A stretch of 64,000 nt of DNA, taken from the NCBI GenBank assembly GCA_021769725.1, contig JAETSI010000001.1, positions 39,340 to 103,339 of the forward strand, in the 5' to 3' direction. The position numbers were made by a program, and so were the translations under genes. Under the pieces are notes generated by a model. That model made no database searches and was not told the DNA's origin. It saw only the letters and a list, made by a program, of their open reading frames with translations. The DNA is from Oscillospiraceae bacterium. Its GTDB lineage: Bacteria; Bacillota; Clostridia; Oscillospirales; Ruminococcaceae. Shown in pieces: positions 1 to 10,000 of this stretch (positions are counted from its first letter, which is position 1; each line of letters starts with the position of its first letter).

Positions 1-2877
1 GTTCATATCTACAATAACTATTTCGATGGAAACGCTAAATACGGCGTCGGTGTAACAATGGGCGCATCTGCTTTCGTTGAGAATAACTATTTCAGAAACT
101 GCAAATATCCTATGCTCATTTCCAAGCAGGGTTCTGACGATATTACAGGCGGAACTTTCTCCGGCGAGGACGGCGGAATTATAAAGTCCTTCGGAAATTA
201 TATCACAGGTGCAAAGGCTTATACTACATATAAGGACAATGCAACGGATTTCGACGCTTATGAGGTCTCAAGCGCTAAGGAGACTATTCCGTCAAGTGTA
301 AAAGCAAAACAAGGCGGAGTTGCTTATAACAATTTTGATACATCAAGTGTTATGTACAGTTATACTCCCGATAATGCAGATGATGTTCCAACAAATGTTA
401 CAGCTAAGGCAGGACGTGTTGACGGCGGCGACTTCAAGTGGACTTTCAATAACGCCGTTGATGACGAAAGCTATGCAGTAAATAACGAACTCAAGGCAGC
501 TCTCGTAAGCTATAAGCCGACTGTAGTAGCTATAGGAAGTGGATTTAAAGAGGATACAGGCAACCAGCCTGTAGTTACAACTATTACGACTACAACGCAG
601 AAGCCTGTAACAACGACTACAACAAAAACTTCGTCAGATAATCCCTCAAATCCGACGGCAGGCAGTCAGGTGCACGATTTTACAGCCAACGGAATTTCAA
701 GCAGTTTTTACACAATCACAGGCAACCTCTCAACTTCAAAGGGAACTGTAAACTATGCCGGCAAGGTACTTACACAGTGCCTGAAAATGGAATCAGCTAC
801 TTCTATAGGTTTTAATGCAGCTTCTGCAGGAAAACTTACTCTTGTATTTGCAGAGCCTGCCGCAACAATAAAGGTAGACGGTACGAAATATACGTCTTCC
901 GGAGACGGTATAATTACTGTTAATGTTGCATCCGGTTCACATACCGTAACAAAGGCAGATTCAGCTAATCTTTTCTATATGGTATACAGCGGAGACGGTT
1001 CGGCTCCCATTGTTACTACCACATCTTCAAAAGTTCCTTCAAGTCAGACAACGACTACAACAGTAAAGCCTATTGTAACAAATCCACCTGCTGTTACCCC
1101 TGGAGATATTAAGGTTGTATATGCCGGCGGTTGGAACGAGATGGCATATATCGTATGCTCCGGTCTCAGTGATGCAGATGTAAAGGGTGTTTCATACAGC
1201 GGTGCATCTTCCGGAACGCTTACCGGTGACGATTTTGAGTATCTCGTAAGAGATACGGATGCAGGTCTCCGTGTTGATCTTCTTGGACTGAAACCCGGCA
1301 CATATTCAATTACCCTTGAAACTTCAAAGGGAACGGTTACACAGCCCGGTATCGTTGTAGGTGCTCAGGACAGGTCAGGTTATGCACACTTTAATTATGA
1401 TGAGGGTGTAGGCGCTTATACGGACGGCGGTACACTTAAGGCAAATGCAAAGATACTTTACATCACAGACGAAAACAAGGACACGATTACCCTCACTTCA
1501 AAGGACGGAACGTCGGTTACAGGCATCGGAAATATCCTTAATTCTGTAGGTCAGGACACCGGCAACGGCAAGACCTCTAACGGTGGAACGCCTAATTCAA
1601 ATAAGGGTATCATCAAAAAGATTGCAGAGGACGGAACACCTCTTGTTATCAGAATCGTGGGCAATGTTACAGCTCCTGAGGGACTTACCGAGTTTGATTC
1701 TACCGGCAACGGCGGTTCAGTAGGTGATAACGGCTTTATGGCAAGAATGAAGTCCGGTAAGAATATCACTATCGAGGGTGTTGGCAACGATGCTACTGTA
1801 AACGGATGGGGTTTTCACTTTATGTGTGAGTCCGCTGCTCCAGAGTTTGGAAAGAGCTTTGAAGTAAGAAATATTGCATTCAGAAATGTTCCCGAGGACT
1901 GTATTGGTATGGAAGGCGTACAGGAGGGAACAGAAATTACGGCGTCTGTTGAAAGATGCTGGATCCATAATTGTGAATTCTATGTGCCCAAGATTTCAAA
2001 TCCTGCCGAGAGTGACAAGGCAGAGGGCGACGGCGCCTGCGACTTCAAGCGTGGACAGTATTTCACAAACAGCTACTGCTATTATGAGGGATATCACAAG
2101 ACAAATTTGGTAGGATCATCAGATTCAAGTCTTCAGTATCATCTGACATATCATCACAACTATTGGAAAAACTGCGAATCAAGAGGTCCTCTTGCACGTC
2201 AGGCAGATATCCATATGTACAACAATGTATATGACGGTCAGTCAAGCTACTGCCAGAATCCGAGAGCAAACGCTTACATTTTCTCAGAATACAACGCATT
2301 TGTAAATGAATGTAAAGATCCCGGCGTACTTGCGTCAGGCGGCGTAATCAAGAGTTTTAACGATGCTTTTATCAGCCTTAAGAAAGGCGCAGAGCAGGAA
2401 GCTACGATAGTTTCAAGCAGAACGGAAAAAGTCAGCAGTGCAAACAAATATGCAGGTTTTGAGATGGATTCTTCAATCTCGTATATCCCGTCCGGAGCTT
2501 ATCAGATAACTGAAAAAACCGGGGATGCACTTTACACAGCCCTTGCAGAACAGTTTGAAACAGACGGCGGATGCATGGACAATATGAAGATAACTTCAGG
2601 TGATGTTATTATAACACCTCCTGACAATCCGGAAACCGGTCTTGCAGGCGACGCAGATTGTGACGGCAAAATATATCTGAATGATGCAGTTCTTATTATG
2701 CAGGCAATCGGAAATCCTGATGCATACGGCGAAAACGGAACAGAAGCAACACATATTACAGCAAAAGGAATCGAAAACGGCGACGTTGCAAACAAGGGCG
2801 ATTTGCTTACAAATGCAGATGCTCTTGCTGTTCAGAAATATCTGCTTCACATTATAACAGCACTCCCCGAGTCATAA
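1..2877 (+). CDS. Double pectate lyase (PL1-type) with dockerin, 5' end outside window
   Basis: Secreted pectin-degrading enzyme, probably cellulosomal. The frame is open from base 1, so the start and signal peptide lie upstream; 958 residues are visible. Order: the C-terminal part of a parallel-beta-helix pectate lyase (about residues 1-185, with VHIYNNYFDG and ENNYF helix rungs), a Thr-rich linker (about 187-218), a beta-sandwich-like module (220-337), a second Thr-rich linker, a short Fn3-like stretch, then a second pectate lyase (about 390-830) with YHHNYWKNC, the SRGPLAR arginine motif and IHMYNNVYDG. A dockerin (about 880-958) ends the protein, starting GDADCDG and containing LNDAVLIMQAIGNPD. 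Beta-eliminative cleavage of polygalacturonate is family knowledge; substrate preference cannot be read here. The middle module could be a carbohydrate-binding module, but I cannot name its family. Confidence 0.9.
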   Translation, partial: VHIYNNYFDGNAKYGVGVTMGASAFVENNYFRNCKYPMLISKQGSDDITGGTFSGEDGGIIKSFGNYITGAKAYTTYKDNATDFDAYEVSSAKETIPSSVKAKQGGVAYNNFDTSSVMYSYTPDNADDVPTNVTAKAGRVDGGDFKWTFNNAVDDESYAVNNELKAALVSYKPTVVAIGSGFKEDTGNQPVVTTITTTTQKPVTTTTTKTSSDNPSNPTAGSQVHDFTANGISSSFYTITGNLSTSKGTVNYAGKVLTQCLKMESATSIGFNAASAGKLTLVFAEPAATIKVDGTKYTSSGDGIITVNVASGSHTVTKADSANLFYMVYSGDGSAPIVTTTSSKVPSSQTTTTTVKPIVTNPPAVTPGDIKVVYAGGWNEMAYIVCSGLSDADVKGVSYSGASSGTLTGDDFEYLVRDTDAGLRVDLLGLKPGTYSITLETSKGTVTQPGIVVGAQDRSGYAHFNYDEGVGAYTDGGTLKANAKILYITDENKDTITLTSKDGTSVTGIGNILNSVGQDTGNGKTSNGGTPNSNKGIIKKIAEDGTPLVIRIVGNVTAPEGLTEFDSTGNGGSVGDNGFMARMKSGKNITIEGVGNDATVNGWGFHFMCESAAPEFGKSFEVRNIAFRNVPEDCIGMEGVQEGTEITASVERCWIHNCEFYVPKISNPAESDKAEGDGACDFKRGQYFTNSYCYYEGYHKTNLVGSSDSSLQYHLTYHHNYWKNCESRGPLARQADIHMYNNVYDGQSSYCQNPRANAYIFSEYNAFVNECKDPGVLASGGVIKSFNDAFISLKKGAEQEATIVSSRTEKVSSANKYAGFEMDSSISYIPSGAYQITEKTGDALYTALAEQFETDGGCMDNMKITSGDVIITPPDNPETGLAGDADCDGKIYLNDAVLIMQAIGNPDAYGENGTEATHITAKGIENGDVANKGDLLTNADALAVQKYLLHIITALPES

Positions 2878-2915
2878 TTGATTTGGGTTCCCCTAAAAAA
2901 TATAATGGTACACGG

Positions 2916-2950
2916 AAACAGGAGTCCTGACGGGCTCCTGTTTCTGCTTA
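2916..2950. terminator. Hairpin terminator between convergent genes
   Basis: A 9-bp perfect stem (2916-2924 with 2935-2943, AAACAGGAG / CTCCTGTTT) with a 10-nt loop lies between the pectate lyase stop and the hpt stop. T-richness follows on the plus side (TTTCTGCTTATTC), so it most likely ends the pectate lyase transcript; it may act on both strands. Confidence 0.6.
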
Positions 2951-2974
2951 TTCAAAGAAAAACGCTGATTCTGC

Positions 2975-3508
2975 CTATTCCTCAAATTCAGCAATATACG
3001 GCAAATTACGATAGTATCCGTCATAGTCGAGACCATATCCCACCACGAAATAATCCGGTATGGTAAACAGAGAAAGGTCGGCGCTGAGATCTGCCGTTCT
3101 TCTTGACGGTTTATCAAGAAGCGTTACTATCTTGACTGAGAGGGGATTGCGTTCTTTTATTATCCTGACAACTTCTTTAAGGGTTCGTCCGGTATCAATG
3201 ATATCTTCGATGATAATGACATGATATTTGCTTACATCGTGTTTGAGATCCATGATTATCTCGACCCTGCCGCTTGATTCAGTACCGCCGAAATAACTTT
3301 TCGTTTCCATGAAATCCACACGGCAGGGAATATCCATGCGGCGGCAGATGTCACCCAGAAAGATGAACGCTCCCTTCAAAATACTTACCAGAAGAACCGG
3401 TTTTCCCGCATATTCCTGCGAAAGATTTTTTCCGGCTGTTTTAATGGCTTTTCTGATCTCTTCTTCTGTAATGATTATACGTTTTATTTTTCCGTGATCG
3501 TTTTCCAT
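2975..3508 (-). CDS. hpt: Hypoxanthine phosphoribosyltransferase
   Basis: Purine salvage enzyme converting hypoxanthine (and usually guanine) plus PRPP to the nucleotide in the cytoplasm. The 177-residue length is normal for the family. The PRPP-binding motif VIIIEDIIDTGRTL is clear at about residues 97-110, the substrate loop METKSYFGGTESSGRV is at about 67-82, and the C-terminal FVVGYGLDYDGYYRNLPYI signature is intact. The ATG is preceded by AAAGGAG with 7-nt spacing. It lies downstream of ftsH on the same strand but has its own promoter. In many Firmicutes the order is tilS-hpt-ftsH; here ftsH comes first and tilS is absent nearby. Confidence 0.95.
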   Translation of the reverse strand: MENDHGKIKRIIITEEEIRKAIKTAGKNLSQEYAGKPVLLVSILKGAFIFLGDICRRMDIPCRVDFMETKSYFGGTESSGRVEIIMDLKHDVSKYHVIIIEDIIDTGRTLKEVVRIIKERNPLSVKIVTLLDKPSRRTADLSADLSLFTIPDYFVVGYGLDYDGYYRNLPYIAEFEE

Positions 3509-3541
3509 ATATCTGCTCCTTTACGGCAATTCTTTATCTTT

Positions 3542-3570
3542 ATAATAGCATAGATCCGGCAGAATTGCAA
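3542..3570 (-). promoter_or_regulatory. Sigma-A-type promoter of hpt
   Basis: On the minus strand, TTGCAA (3565-3570) and TATTAT (3542-3547) are separated by 17 nt. They lie in the ftsH-hpt gap and suggest hpt is transcribed independently of ftsH. Confidence 0.6.
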
Positions 3571-3582
3571 GCAGAAAGTATA

Positions 3583-5400
3583 TTATGATTCAAGAATTTC
3601 TATAAATTTATCGCCGCTGATAGTTTCTCTTTCAAGCAGGAACTCAGACAATTCACGGAGTTTTTCGATTTTTCCGCTGAGGATTTCCGCAGCTTTTTCG
3701 TGACATATTTTTATGATTTTTTTCACTTCATTGTCGATCATGTAGGCTGTTTTTTGCGAGCAGACAAGCGATGTATCGTCTCCAAGATAACGGTCATTGA
3801 CTGTTTCCAGAGCGACCATGCCAAAATTTTCGCTCATACCGAATCTGGTTATCATGGATCTTGCCAGTTTTGTGGCTTTTTCAATGTCATTGGAAGCGCC
3901 GCTGGTACATGTTCCGAAAATCAGTTCTTCAGCCGCTCTCCCACCGGTCAGAACAGTTATTTTTGCCAGAGCTTCTTCTTTAGTCATAAGGAATTTTTCT
4001 CCTTCATCGATCTGCATGGTATACCCGAGTGCGCCTGATGTGCGGGGAATTATAGTGATCTTATGTACCGGCGCAGAATCCTTTTGTACTGCTGCGACTA
4101 TTGCATGACCTATTTCATGATAAGCAACTATTTTCCGCTCTTTTTGCGAAATAACAGCATTTTTGCGTTCATATCCGGCAATTACAATCTCAACGCTTTC
4201 TTCAAGGTCTGTCTGCGTAACTGATCGTCTGCCGCTTCTGACGGCTCTAAGGGCTGCTTCGTTTACAATATTGGCAAGCTCTGCGCCGGATGCACCGGAA
4301 GTTGCTCTTGCAATTACGGAAAAATCAATGGATTCATCGGTTTTTATCTTTCGGGCATGAACTTTCAGGATAGCTTCTCTGCCTGCCATATCGGGAAGTT
4401 CAGCCGGGATGCGTCTGTCGAATCGTCCGGGACGAAGAAGTGCCGGGTCAAGGGAATCCGGGCGATTGGTTGCGGCAAGTATCACTACGCCTTTTTTGCC
4501 GTCAAATCCATCCATTTCGGTCAGAAGTTGATTAAGGGTTTGTTCACGTTCATCACTTCCGCTCGTCTGACCGTCACGCTTTTTGCCTATAGCATCAATT
4601 TCGTCTATAAACACGATACACGGAGCTTTTTCGTTTGCCTGTCTGAACAGATCACGAACCTTTGCCGCTCCCATTCCCACAAACATTTCTACAAATTCCG
4701 AGCCGGATATAGAGAAGAACGGTACATCTGCCTCCCCGGCAACGGCTTGAGCAAGAAGAGTTTTTCCTGTTCCGGGCGGTCCGACCAGAAGTGCGCCTTT
4801 AGGAAGAACAGCTCCAATTCCGGAGTATTTTTCCGGATCATGGAGAAAATCTACAATTTCTGCCAGAGTTTCCTTGGCCTCGTCTTGTCCTGCTACATCT
4901 TCAAACGTCTTGCGTGTCTGAGCTTTAACATAGATTTTTGCATTGCTTTTTCCAAGAGATGTAATATTTCCCGGTATGCCTGTACGCTTGCCGACTCTTT
5001 TAGCAAAAATTGTAAAAATGACAATAATGAGTATCAAAGGCATCAGCCATGATAGGAAAAATTCGGCAGAAGGATTTGTTTTTTTTATACTGCCGGTAAA
5101 TTCAATAGTTCCATTATTGTGCAGCCTTTCCACAAGTTGACCGTCATCCAGCCTGACCGTTGAATAACGCTGCTTTTTGCCGTTTTTATCTTTTATTTCA
5201 AAAAATATGGAAGATTCACCGATTTCTGCTCCTGTTACACTGCCTTTGTCGATTTGCTCCAGAAAAAAGCTGTAGTCTGCCTCCTTAATACCGGATTTTT
5301 TTACCGATGGTATAACAAATGCGTTATACAGTATCACAAGAACAAGAGCTGTAAGAATAAATACAAGATAATTTTTTTTGTTTTTTTCATTGCCTTCCAT
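3583..5400 (-). CDS. ftsH: ATP-dependent zinc metalloprotease FtsH
   Basis: Membrane-anchored AAA+ protease that extracts and degrades membrane and short-lived cytoplasmic proteins. Two N-terminal membrane segments (about residues 12-30 and 105-125) flank an extracytoplasmic loop. The AAA module follows with Walker A GPPGTGKT, Walker [13 protein letters not shown] and the second region of homology [21 protein letters not shown], and then the zinc protease motif HEIGH. At 605 residues the length is usual. I place the start at the ATG at 5400 (MEGNEKNKK): an upstream in-frame TTG at 5430 lies inside the -10 region, so it is probably not transcribed. A GGAG lies about 14 nt before the chosen ATG, which is rather far. 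Confidence 0.95.
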   Translation of the reverse strand: MEGNEKNKKNYLVFILTALVLVILYNAFVIPSVKKSGIKEADYSFFLEQIDKGSVTGAEIGESSIFFEIKDKNGKKQRYSTVRLDDGQLVERLHNNGTIEFTGSIKKTNPSAEFFLSWLMPLILIIVIFTIFAKRVGKRTGIPGNITSLGKSNAKIYVKAQTRKTFEDVAGQDEAKETLAEIVDFLHDPEKYSGIGAVLPKGALLVGPPGTGKTLLAQAVAGEADVPFFSISGSEFVEMFVGMGAAKVRDLFRQANEKAPCIVFIDEIDAIGKKRDGQTSGSDEREQTLNQLLTEMDGFDGKKGVVILAATNRPDSLDPALLRPGRFDRRIPAELPDMAGREAILKVHARKIKTDESIDFSVIARATSGASGAELANIVNEAALRAVRSGRRSVTQTDLEESVEIVIAGYERKNAVISQKERKIVAYHEIGHAIVAAVQKDSAPVHKITIIPRTSGALGYTMQIDEGEKFLMTKEEALAKITVLTGGRAAEELIFGTCTSGASNDIEKATKLARSMITRFGMSENFGMVALETVNDRYLGDDTSLVCSQKTAYMIDNEVKKIIKICHEKAAEILSGKIEKLRELSEFLLERETISGDKFIEILES

Positions 5401-5430
5401 TGGTAAAAGTTCAACTCCTTTTCTGAACAA

Positions 5431-5459
5431 ATTATAACATAAGGCAGCGAAAAAAACAA
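5431..5459 (-). promoter_or_regulatory. Sigma-A-type promoter of ftsH
   Basis: On the minus strand, TTGTTT (5454-5459), a 17-nt spacer and a perfect TATAAT (5431-5436). The inferred transcription start at about 5424 rules out the longer ftsH reading frame. Confidence 0.65.
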
Positions 5460-5472
5460 CAGGTAAGTTATG

Positions 5473-5504
5473 GAGAAAAGAAAGGACGCCACAAAGGGCG
5501 TCCT
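5473..5504 (-). terminator. Rho-independent terminator of the GH26-GH9 operon
   Basis: Eight-bp perfect stem AGGACGCC / GGCGTCCT (5483-5490 with 5497-5504), 6-nt loop, followed on the minus strand by TTTCTTTTC. It starts 6 nt after the GH9 stop. Confidence 0.85.
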
Positions 5505-5510
5505 GGTTTA

Positions 5511-7964
5511 TTATGCTGGCAGTTCACTGATAATATGGAGAAGATATTTCTGAATTGCAAGGGCATCGGCGTTAGTCAGTTCATCACCGGTATTTGCCAC
5601 GTCTCCGTTGATCTTTCCCTGAGCTGTTATGTGCGATTCATCAGAACCGTTTATACCATAAACGTCCGGGTTTCCGATAGCCTGCATGATAAGTACGGCA
5701 TCGTTCAGAAAAACTGTGCCGTCACAGTCAGCATCACCGTAAACAATTTTATCATCGGGATCAGTCGTTCCTGTATCGGGAACACTGCCGTCAGGTTCGA
5801 TTCCGCCAACGTGTACGCCGTCAGAATAAACGCAGATATTTTCAGCCTTTACTTCATTTCCGGTGCCGAAAAATGCATCGTCTTCCTTGAAGATCTTCAG
5901 ATCCTTATAGCTTGTATCATTTGTAGGATCCCACTTGTCGCCGTAGTACATTCCGAGGGTGAACTGGTATTTTTTACCGGAGTTGGCAATGGTATATCCG
6001 TCCCACTTGATCTCAACATAGTAAGTGTCGTCAAGCTTGTCATACTTGTAAGGACCGCTGATAACACCGTCGGCGGGAGCAGCTTCAACTGCTGCCTGGT
6101 CGTAAAGTTCTGAGGGTTTTACACTGTCAATATTGGAGATTTCGGAAGAATTGAAATAGTAGCGTACAGAAATATCCTTTGATGCCTTTGTAGAATCAGT
6201 CATTACCATAAGAGAAACTTTGGTAACGCCGCAGCCGTCTGCATTGAGATCATCTATGCCGCAGGCATTTACCCAATAATTGTTTCCGCCTTCGCCGTTT
6301 CCGCTGAAAGACGGTTTAGGAGGAAAGTCCTTTGTCGGCTGCATATCTTCCGTTCCGAAGTATTCATACAGACCGGCGCAGGCACCTACAAATGCAGCGT
6401 TATAGTCGATTGTAACCTCGTTGTAAATCCAGTCCTTGGTAATATCATTGTGTTCATCCTGGTTGCCCGGACCGCCTGCCAGAGCACCATAGAGAACATA
6501 TCTGTGCTCATCGGGATCTTCACATTTGGTGAGACCAGAACAAGCTCTGTGGTGTGGATATTTAACGGAATTTTCGTTGTAACCGACAATATATGAACGT
6601 CCCAGAGGGTTGTCGCCCATAATGTATTCCATCTGTCCCTTTGCCCATTCGCTGAATTTTCCAGGTTTTCCGCCGTTATTGTATTTGTCGTAGACGAGAG
6701 CAACCAGCTGACCTGCCGTGTTATATCGTGCAGAACCCCAGGTGTCCATCCACCAGAAACCTCCGGGAGTAAGTGTTCCGGGAGATCCGCTCATGTAGGA
6801 GTTTACAGCTTTTTCGATAGATTTCCATGCGTTCATATCTTCGTATGAACTTTTGCCGGCTGCTGCCTTGTATTCCTCTTCAAATCCGGGGAAAACGTGT
6901 TCGCCTTCTTTGGCAGGGGTATCGGCAGAAATTTCAGCGATAATACACTGTGCGCCGCCCCATACGTCGTTCCAGCAGTGGACGTAGCATGGAGCTGCGT
7001 AGTAATCGTAGGCGGTGTAGATCTCTTCAAGATATTTATGATCGCCTGTTATCTTGTACATCCAGGCACAAGCCCAGCAGTAATCGTCTTCCCACTTTGA
7101 CGAACGGTAATAGCTCTTAGGACCGTCCTCGTTTACGGAAAGGGTTTTGGGATTTGAAATAGCAAAATCCATGAGAGCTGTTGCGTAATCCAGTGACTTT
7201 TCGGCATATTCGGGATCAGTGTCTTTAAAATTGAGATAATTAATGGCAAGTGAAGCAGCAGCAGAAGCTACATAGTCGGTTGAAGGATTGGCGGCTGTAA
7301 GGAAGAAAGCCGGTCTGCCCATTTCGTCAATTTCGGGAGAGTTCCAGAAACTATGATCGATGTCGCCGTCTCCGACCTGATAACAGTGAGCGACTACCGT
7401 TCCGTTTTCGTCACGGAAAGTACACTTCATGAGATAGTCGTTGAAGTAGCGGAGGATCGTTTCAATGTGATCGTCCTGTCCTGTTTTCTGGTAAGCGTCA
7501 CGGAATTCGTAATATCCCCAGCCGAGGGTAGAAGCGGCGTAGTTTTCAGGCATACCAAATTTAACGTGGTCGCCGGCATCGTGGAATCCGCCTGAAACAT
7601 CAACACAGCCGTCTCCGTCCGGGTCGAGAATATCACTGTATTTGTCGATAAAGCTCTGAGGCAGATTAGTTCCGACAAAGTCGGTGATACCTGCGGTAAG
7701 CTTTACGCTGGCATCATATGTGTGACAGTCGCCACGCCATGTATATCGGTTGTTTTCGGATACGTCAGTGCCGCACATATTGGCATCATAGAAATATATA
7801 GAATATTGGAGAGCGCGTGCAAAATCGTAATCAAGTCCCGAGTCATTGGCGAGGGAATCTTTCAGTTCTTCAGCGCTGTTTGCCGCAGGCAGAGGAAATG
7901 CTGTTTGCGAAAGCGTTACTGCACCGCACATGGCAGCAGCAATAAGTTTTTTTGATACTTTCAT
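5511..7964 (-). CDS. GH9 endoglucanase with CBM3-like module and dockerin
   Basis: Secreted cellulase. The 817 residues comprise: signal peptide (1 to about 31); a family 9 (alpha/alpha)6 catalytic module from about residue 44 with the catalytic-base motif DAGDHVKF (129-136), the YPHHRAC histidine motif and the C-terminal acid region NEVTIDYNAAFVGA (about 513-526); a beta-rich module resembling CBM3 (about 553-725, with SVRYYFN and YYVEIKWDG); and a dockerin (about 742-817, LNDAVLIMQAIGNPD class). GH9-CBM3 arrangements are typical of processive endoglucanases (family knowledge). The ATG has AAAGGTG at 7-nt spacing. It lies 16 nt downstream of the GH26 gene and has no promoter of its own in that gap, so the two form an operon. 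Confidence 0.93.
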   Translation of the reverse strand: MKVSKKLIAAAMCGAVTLSQTAFPLPAANSAEELKDSLANDSGLDYDFARALQYSIYFYDANMCGTDVSENNRYTWRGDCHTYDASVKLTAGITDFVGTNLPQSFIDKYSDILDPDGDGCVDVSGGFHDAGDHVKFGMPENYAASTLGWGYYEFRDAYQKTGQDDHIETILRYFNDYLMKCTFRDENGTVVAHCYQVGDGDIDHSFWNSPEIDEMGRPAFFLTAANPSTDYVASAAASLAINYLNFKDTDPEYAEKSLDYATALMDFAISNPKTLSVNEDGPKSYYRSSKWEDDYCWACAWMYKITGDHKYLEEIYTAYDYYAAPCYVHCWNDVWGGAQCIIAEISADTPAKEGEHVFPGFEEEYKAAAGKSSYEDMNAWKSIEKAVNSYMSGSPGTLTPGGFWWMDTWGSARYNTAGQLVALVYDKYNNGGKPGKFSEWAKGQMEYIMGDNPLGRSYIVGYNENSVKYPHHRACSGLTKCEDPDEHRYVLYGALAGGPGNQDEHNDITKDWIYNEVTIDYNAAFVGACAGLYEYFGTEDMQPTKDFPPKPSFSGNGEGGNNYWVNACGIDDLNADGCGVTKVSLMVMTDSTKASKDISVRYYFNSSEISNIDSVKPSELYDQAAVEAAPADGVISGPYKYDKLDDTYYVEIKWDGYTIANSGKKYQFTLGMYYGDKWDPTNDTSYKDLKIFKEDDAFFGTGNEVKAENICVYSDGVHVGGIEPDGSVPDTGTTDPDDKIVYGDADCDGTVFLNDAVLIMQAIGNPDVYGINGSDESHITAQGKINGDVANTGDELTNADALAIQKYLLHIISELPA

Positions 7965-7980
7965 GATATAACACCTTTCG

Positions 7981-9846
7981 TTATTTTAATTCTGATACAA
8001 GATTAAGAAGATACTTCTGTACTTCCAGTGCATCAAGATTTGTCAGACCGTCACCGTCGCCGGTAACATCGGCATTAATATAGCCTTGTTTCGTAATGTG
8101 GCTTTTATCGCTGCCTGATACTCCATATGCGTCCGGATTTCCGATAGCCTGCATAATGAGCACTGCATCGTTCAGCCTGACATATCCGTCGCAGTCGGCA
8201 TCACCGGGAACAGTCTTTTTAATGTCGGGAGGAGGAACAATAGGGTCATCGCTTCCGCTTATAGGATAGGATTTCAGATCCGGCAGTTCATCGAGGGTAA
8301 TGCAGTAGTCGCTGTTGTAGATCTCAACAAGACTGTCAACCGGGTTGTTCTGTTCACTGGTGAGATAATTCATGTACCACGGACAGAAGTAAAGCCAGCC
8401 TGCTTTGTCGTTTATGAGATTTTCCAGTGAGGGGATAGAATCGTTTTCTGACATTGCGACCATTTTCTGACCGTCGGTGCTTTGTACCAGACTGTAGAAA
8501 GTGGACGCAATAGAACTGAGATTAGGCAGTCCGTCAACGGCGTTGTATTTATCGTAGCCGATTATGTCAACAACGTCGTCACCGGGATACCAGTCTGCGG
8601 AAGTCGGATAAGCATACCCTGTCCAGATCCAGATCAGGTTATCAAGGCCATATTCATTTGTCAGCTTGTCGTAAAGAAGTCTGTAAAGCTTTTTGCATGG
8701 CTCCGGGCCTTCGGCACCCCACCAGAACCAACCGCCTTCTGCTTCGTGGAGGGGTCTCCATAATACAGGAACATCGGCTTCTTTGAGTTTGGTGAGTTCT
8801 GTGGCAATGGCGTCAATATCAGCTAAAAGCTGTTTGTTTTCCCAAGTACCCTCTTCAAGGGCGTTGGTTATGCTGAATGTGGTGAAAGGAGTGTTTCCGG
8901 TAGATTCCACATAGAATGCAACGTCATCTCCGCCGTCTTCTGTTGACGGAACATTCCAGTGCCAGGTCAGTGTGGCAATGCCCTTATATTTGTTTACCCA
9001 TTCGATAGCACGTTCCGGTGCATGATCCGTCCAGTTGGTGTTGGCACGGTATGCAAGAAGATCAATTCCACGAATAGCAGGCTGTTTGCCCGTTTTGTCG
9101 AGGATATACTCAAATTCTGCTTCATTGTCCTTTATAAATGTATTAGGATCAGACCAGAGATTGTAATTGTGTTCGCCGCAGTATTCCTGTTGACCGGCAA
9201 TAATATGCTTGCCGTATTGATCGCAGAGATAGCTGTACAGTCTTTTGGCAGAGTCTGAGGCATTTGGATTCGAGAGAGTCCTGACAGGCGAGAGGTTCGA
9301 AAGCTTTTCGTCTGCCGGAGTGAGTGTCAGATAATCAAAAAAGGTATAACCCCAGTAACCCTTGAGTTCAATGGTGTTCTTTCCCTTTTTGAGATTTACC
9401 ACGCCTCCGGAAGTTTCCTCAAATTTCAGATTGTGAATAAAGCTTAGTTCTCCCTGATTTACGCCGTTTACCTGTAGATACTGTACCTTTTTGTTTGTAT
9501 CGTAGGGTTCACAGTAGCAGATATTCATTTCGTAAAGTCCTGCCTCGGGGACATCTACTTCAACGCTGACGGTCGTTCCTTTCTGGTCGAGGTAGGAGAA
9601 GCCGCTTCCGGAAAAAGAGGTAAGATCCATTTCTTCGCCGCTTCCGTCCTCTTTTGTATTGCCTTTCCAACCCTCAGTATGTATTTTTCCACCAGATGTA
9701 GAGCCTTCTTCAAATTCGTACTTCATTACTCCGGTTTCGGCAGAAACAGAAATTTTTTCAGGTGCTGTCTGAGAAAATGCTGTTCCTGTCATTAAAACAA
9801 CTGCTGCAAGAGAAGCTGCGAGGGGGTTTTTAATAGATTTTTTCAT
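7981..9846 (-). CDS. GH26 beta-mannanase with CBM35-like module and dockerin
   Basis: Secreted mannan-degrading enzyme of 621 residues. After a signal peptide comes a CBM35-like beta-sandwich (about 41-178: YEFEEG at its start, GYTFFDYLTL at its end). The family 26 catalytic barrel follows (about 190-535) with GIATLTWHWNVP, the acid/base motif RPLHEAEGGWFWWG and the nucleophile motif SENDSIP. A dockerin ends it (about 547-621), nearly identical in class to those of the pectate lyase and GH9 genes. I chose the ATG at 9846 (MKKSIKNP), which has GGAAG 9 nt upstream; the longer reading from 9894 would put extra residues before a clean signal peptide. First gene of the GH26-GH9 operon. Beta-1,4-mannanase activity is the usual GH26 role; exact substrate is inferred. 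Confidence 0.92.
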   Translation of the reverse strand: MKKSIKNPLAASLAAVVLMTGTAFSQTAPEKISVSAETGVMKYEFEEGSTSGGKIHTEGWKGNTKEDGSGEEMDLTSFSGSGFSYLDQKGTTVSVEVDVPEAGLYEMNICYCEPYDTNKKVQYLQVNGVNQGELSFIHNLKFEETSGGVVNLKKGKNTIELKGYWGYTFFDYLTLTPADEKLSNLSPVRTLSNPNASDSAKRLYSYLCDQYGKHIIAGQQEYCGEHNYNLWSDPNTFIKDNEAEFEYILDKTGKQPAIRGIDLLAYRANTNWTDHAPERAIEWVNKYKGIATLTWHWNVPSTEDGGDDVAFYVESTGNTPFTTFSITNALEEGTWENKQLLADIDAIATELTKLKEADVPVLWRPLHEAEGGWFWWGAEGPEPCKKLYRLLYDKLTNEYGLDNLIWIWTGYAYPTSADWYPGDDVVDIIGYDKYNAVDGLPNLSSIASTFYSLVQSTDGQKMVAMSENDSIPSLENLINDKAGWLYFCPWYMNYLTSEQNNPVDSLVEIYNSDYCITLDELPDLKSYPISGSDDPIVPPPDIKKTVPGDADCDGYVRLNDAVLIMQAIGNPDAYGVSGSDKSHITKQGYINADVTGDGDGLTNLDALEVQKYLLNLVSELK

Positions 9847-9912
9847 AATATTCACTTCCATAGCAGATCTGTCTGTGAATTCAGGACAGATCATTGTAAT
9901 TTTTCTAAATTT

Positions 9913-9941
9913 ATAATATCACATTATTTATGGAAAATCAA
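9913..9941 (-). promoter_or_regulatory. Promoter of the GH26-GH9 operon
   Basis: On the minus strand TTGATT (9936-9941), 17-nt spacer, TATTAT (9913-9918), about 65 nt before the chosen start. I see no clear operator. Confidence 0.6.
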
Positions 9942-10000
9942 TAGTATCCAAGAAAAAACTTTACAATTTTTATGAATTCGCAATATTTGAAAAGTTCAGA

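Noticed and set aside
4357..5052. 231-codon open frame opposite ftsH
   Set aside because: It lies entirely antisense to a well-supported gene, has no ribosome binding site and encodes a Cys/Phe/Lys-rich sequence typical of a shadow frame.
5401..5430. Extended ftsH start at TTG 5430
   Set aside because: It lies at the -10 element and would be outside the transcript; it also lacks a ribosome binding site.
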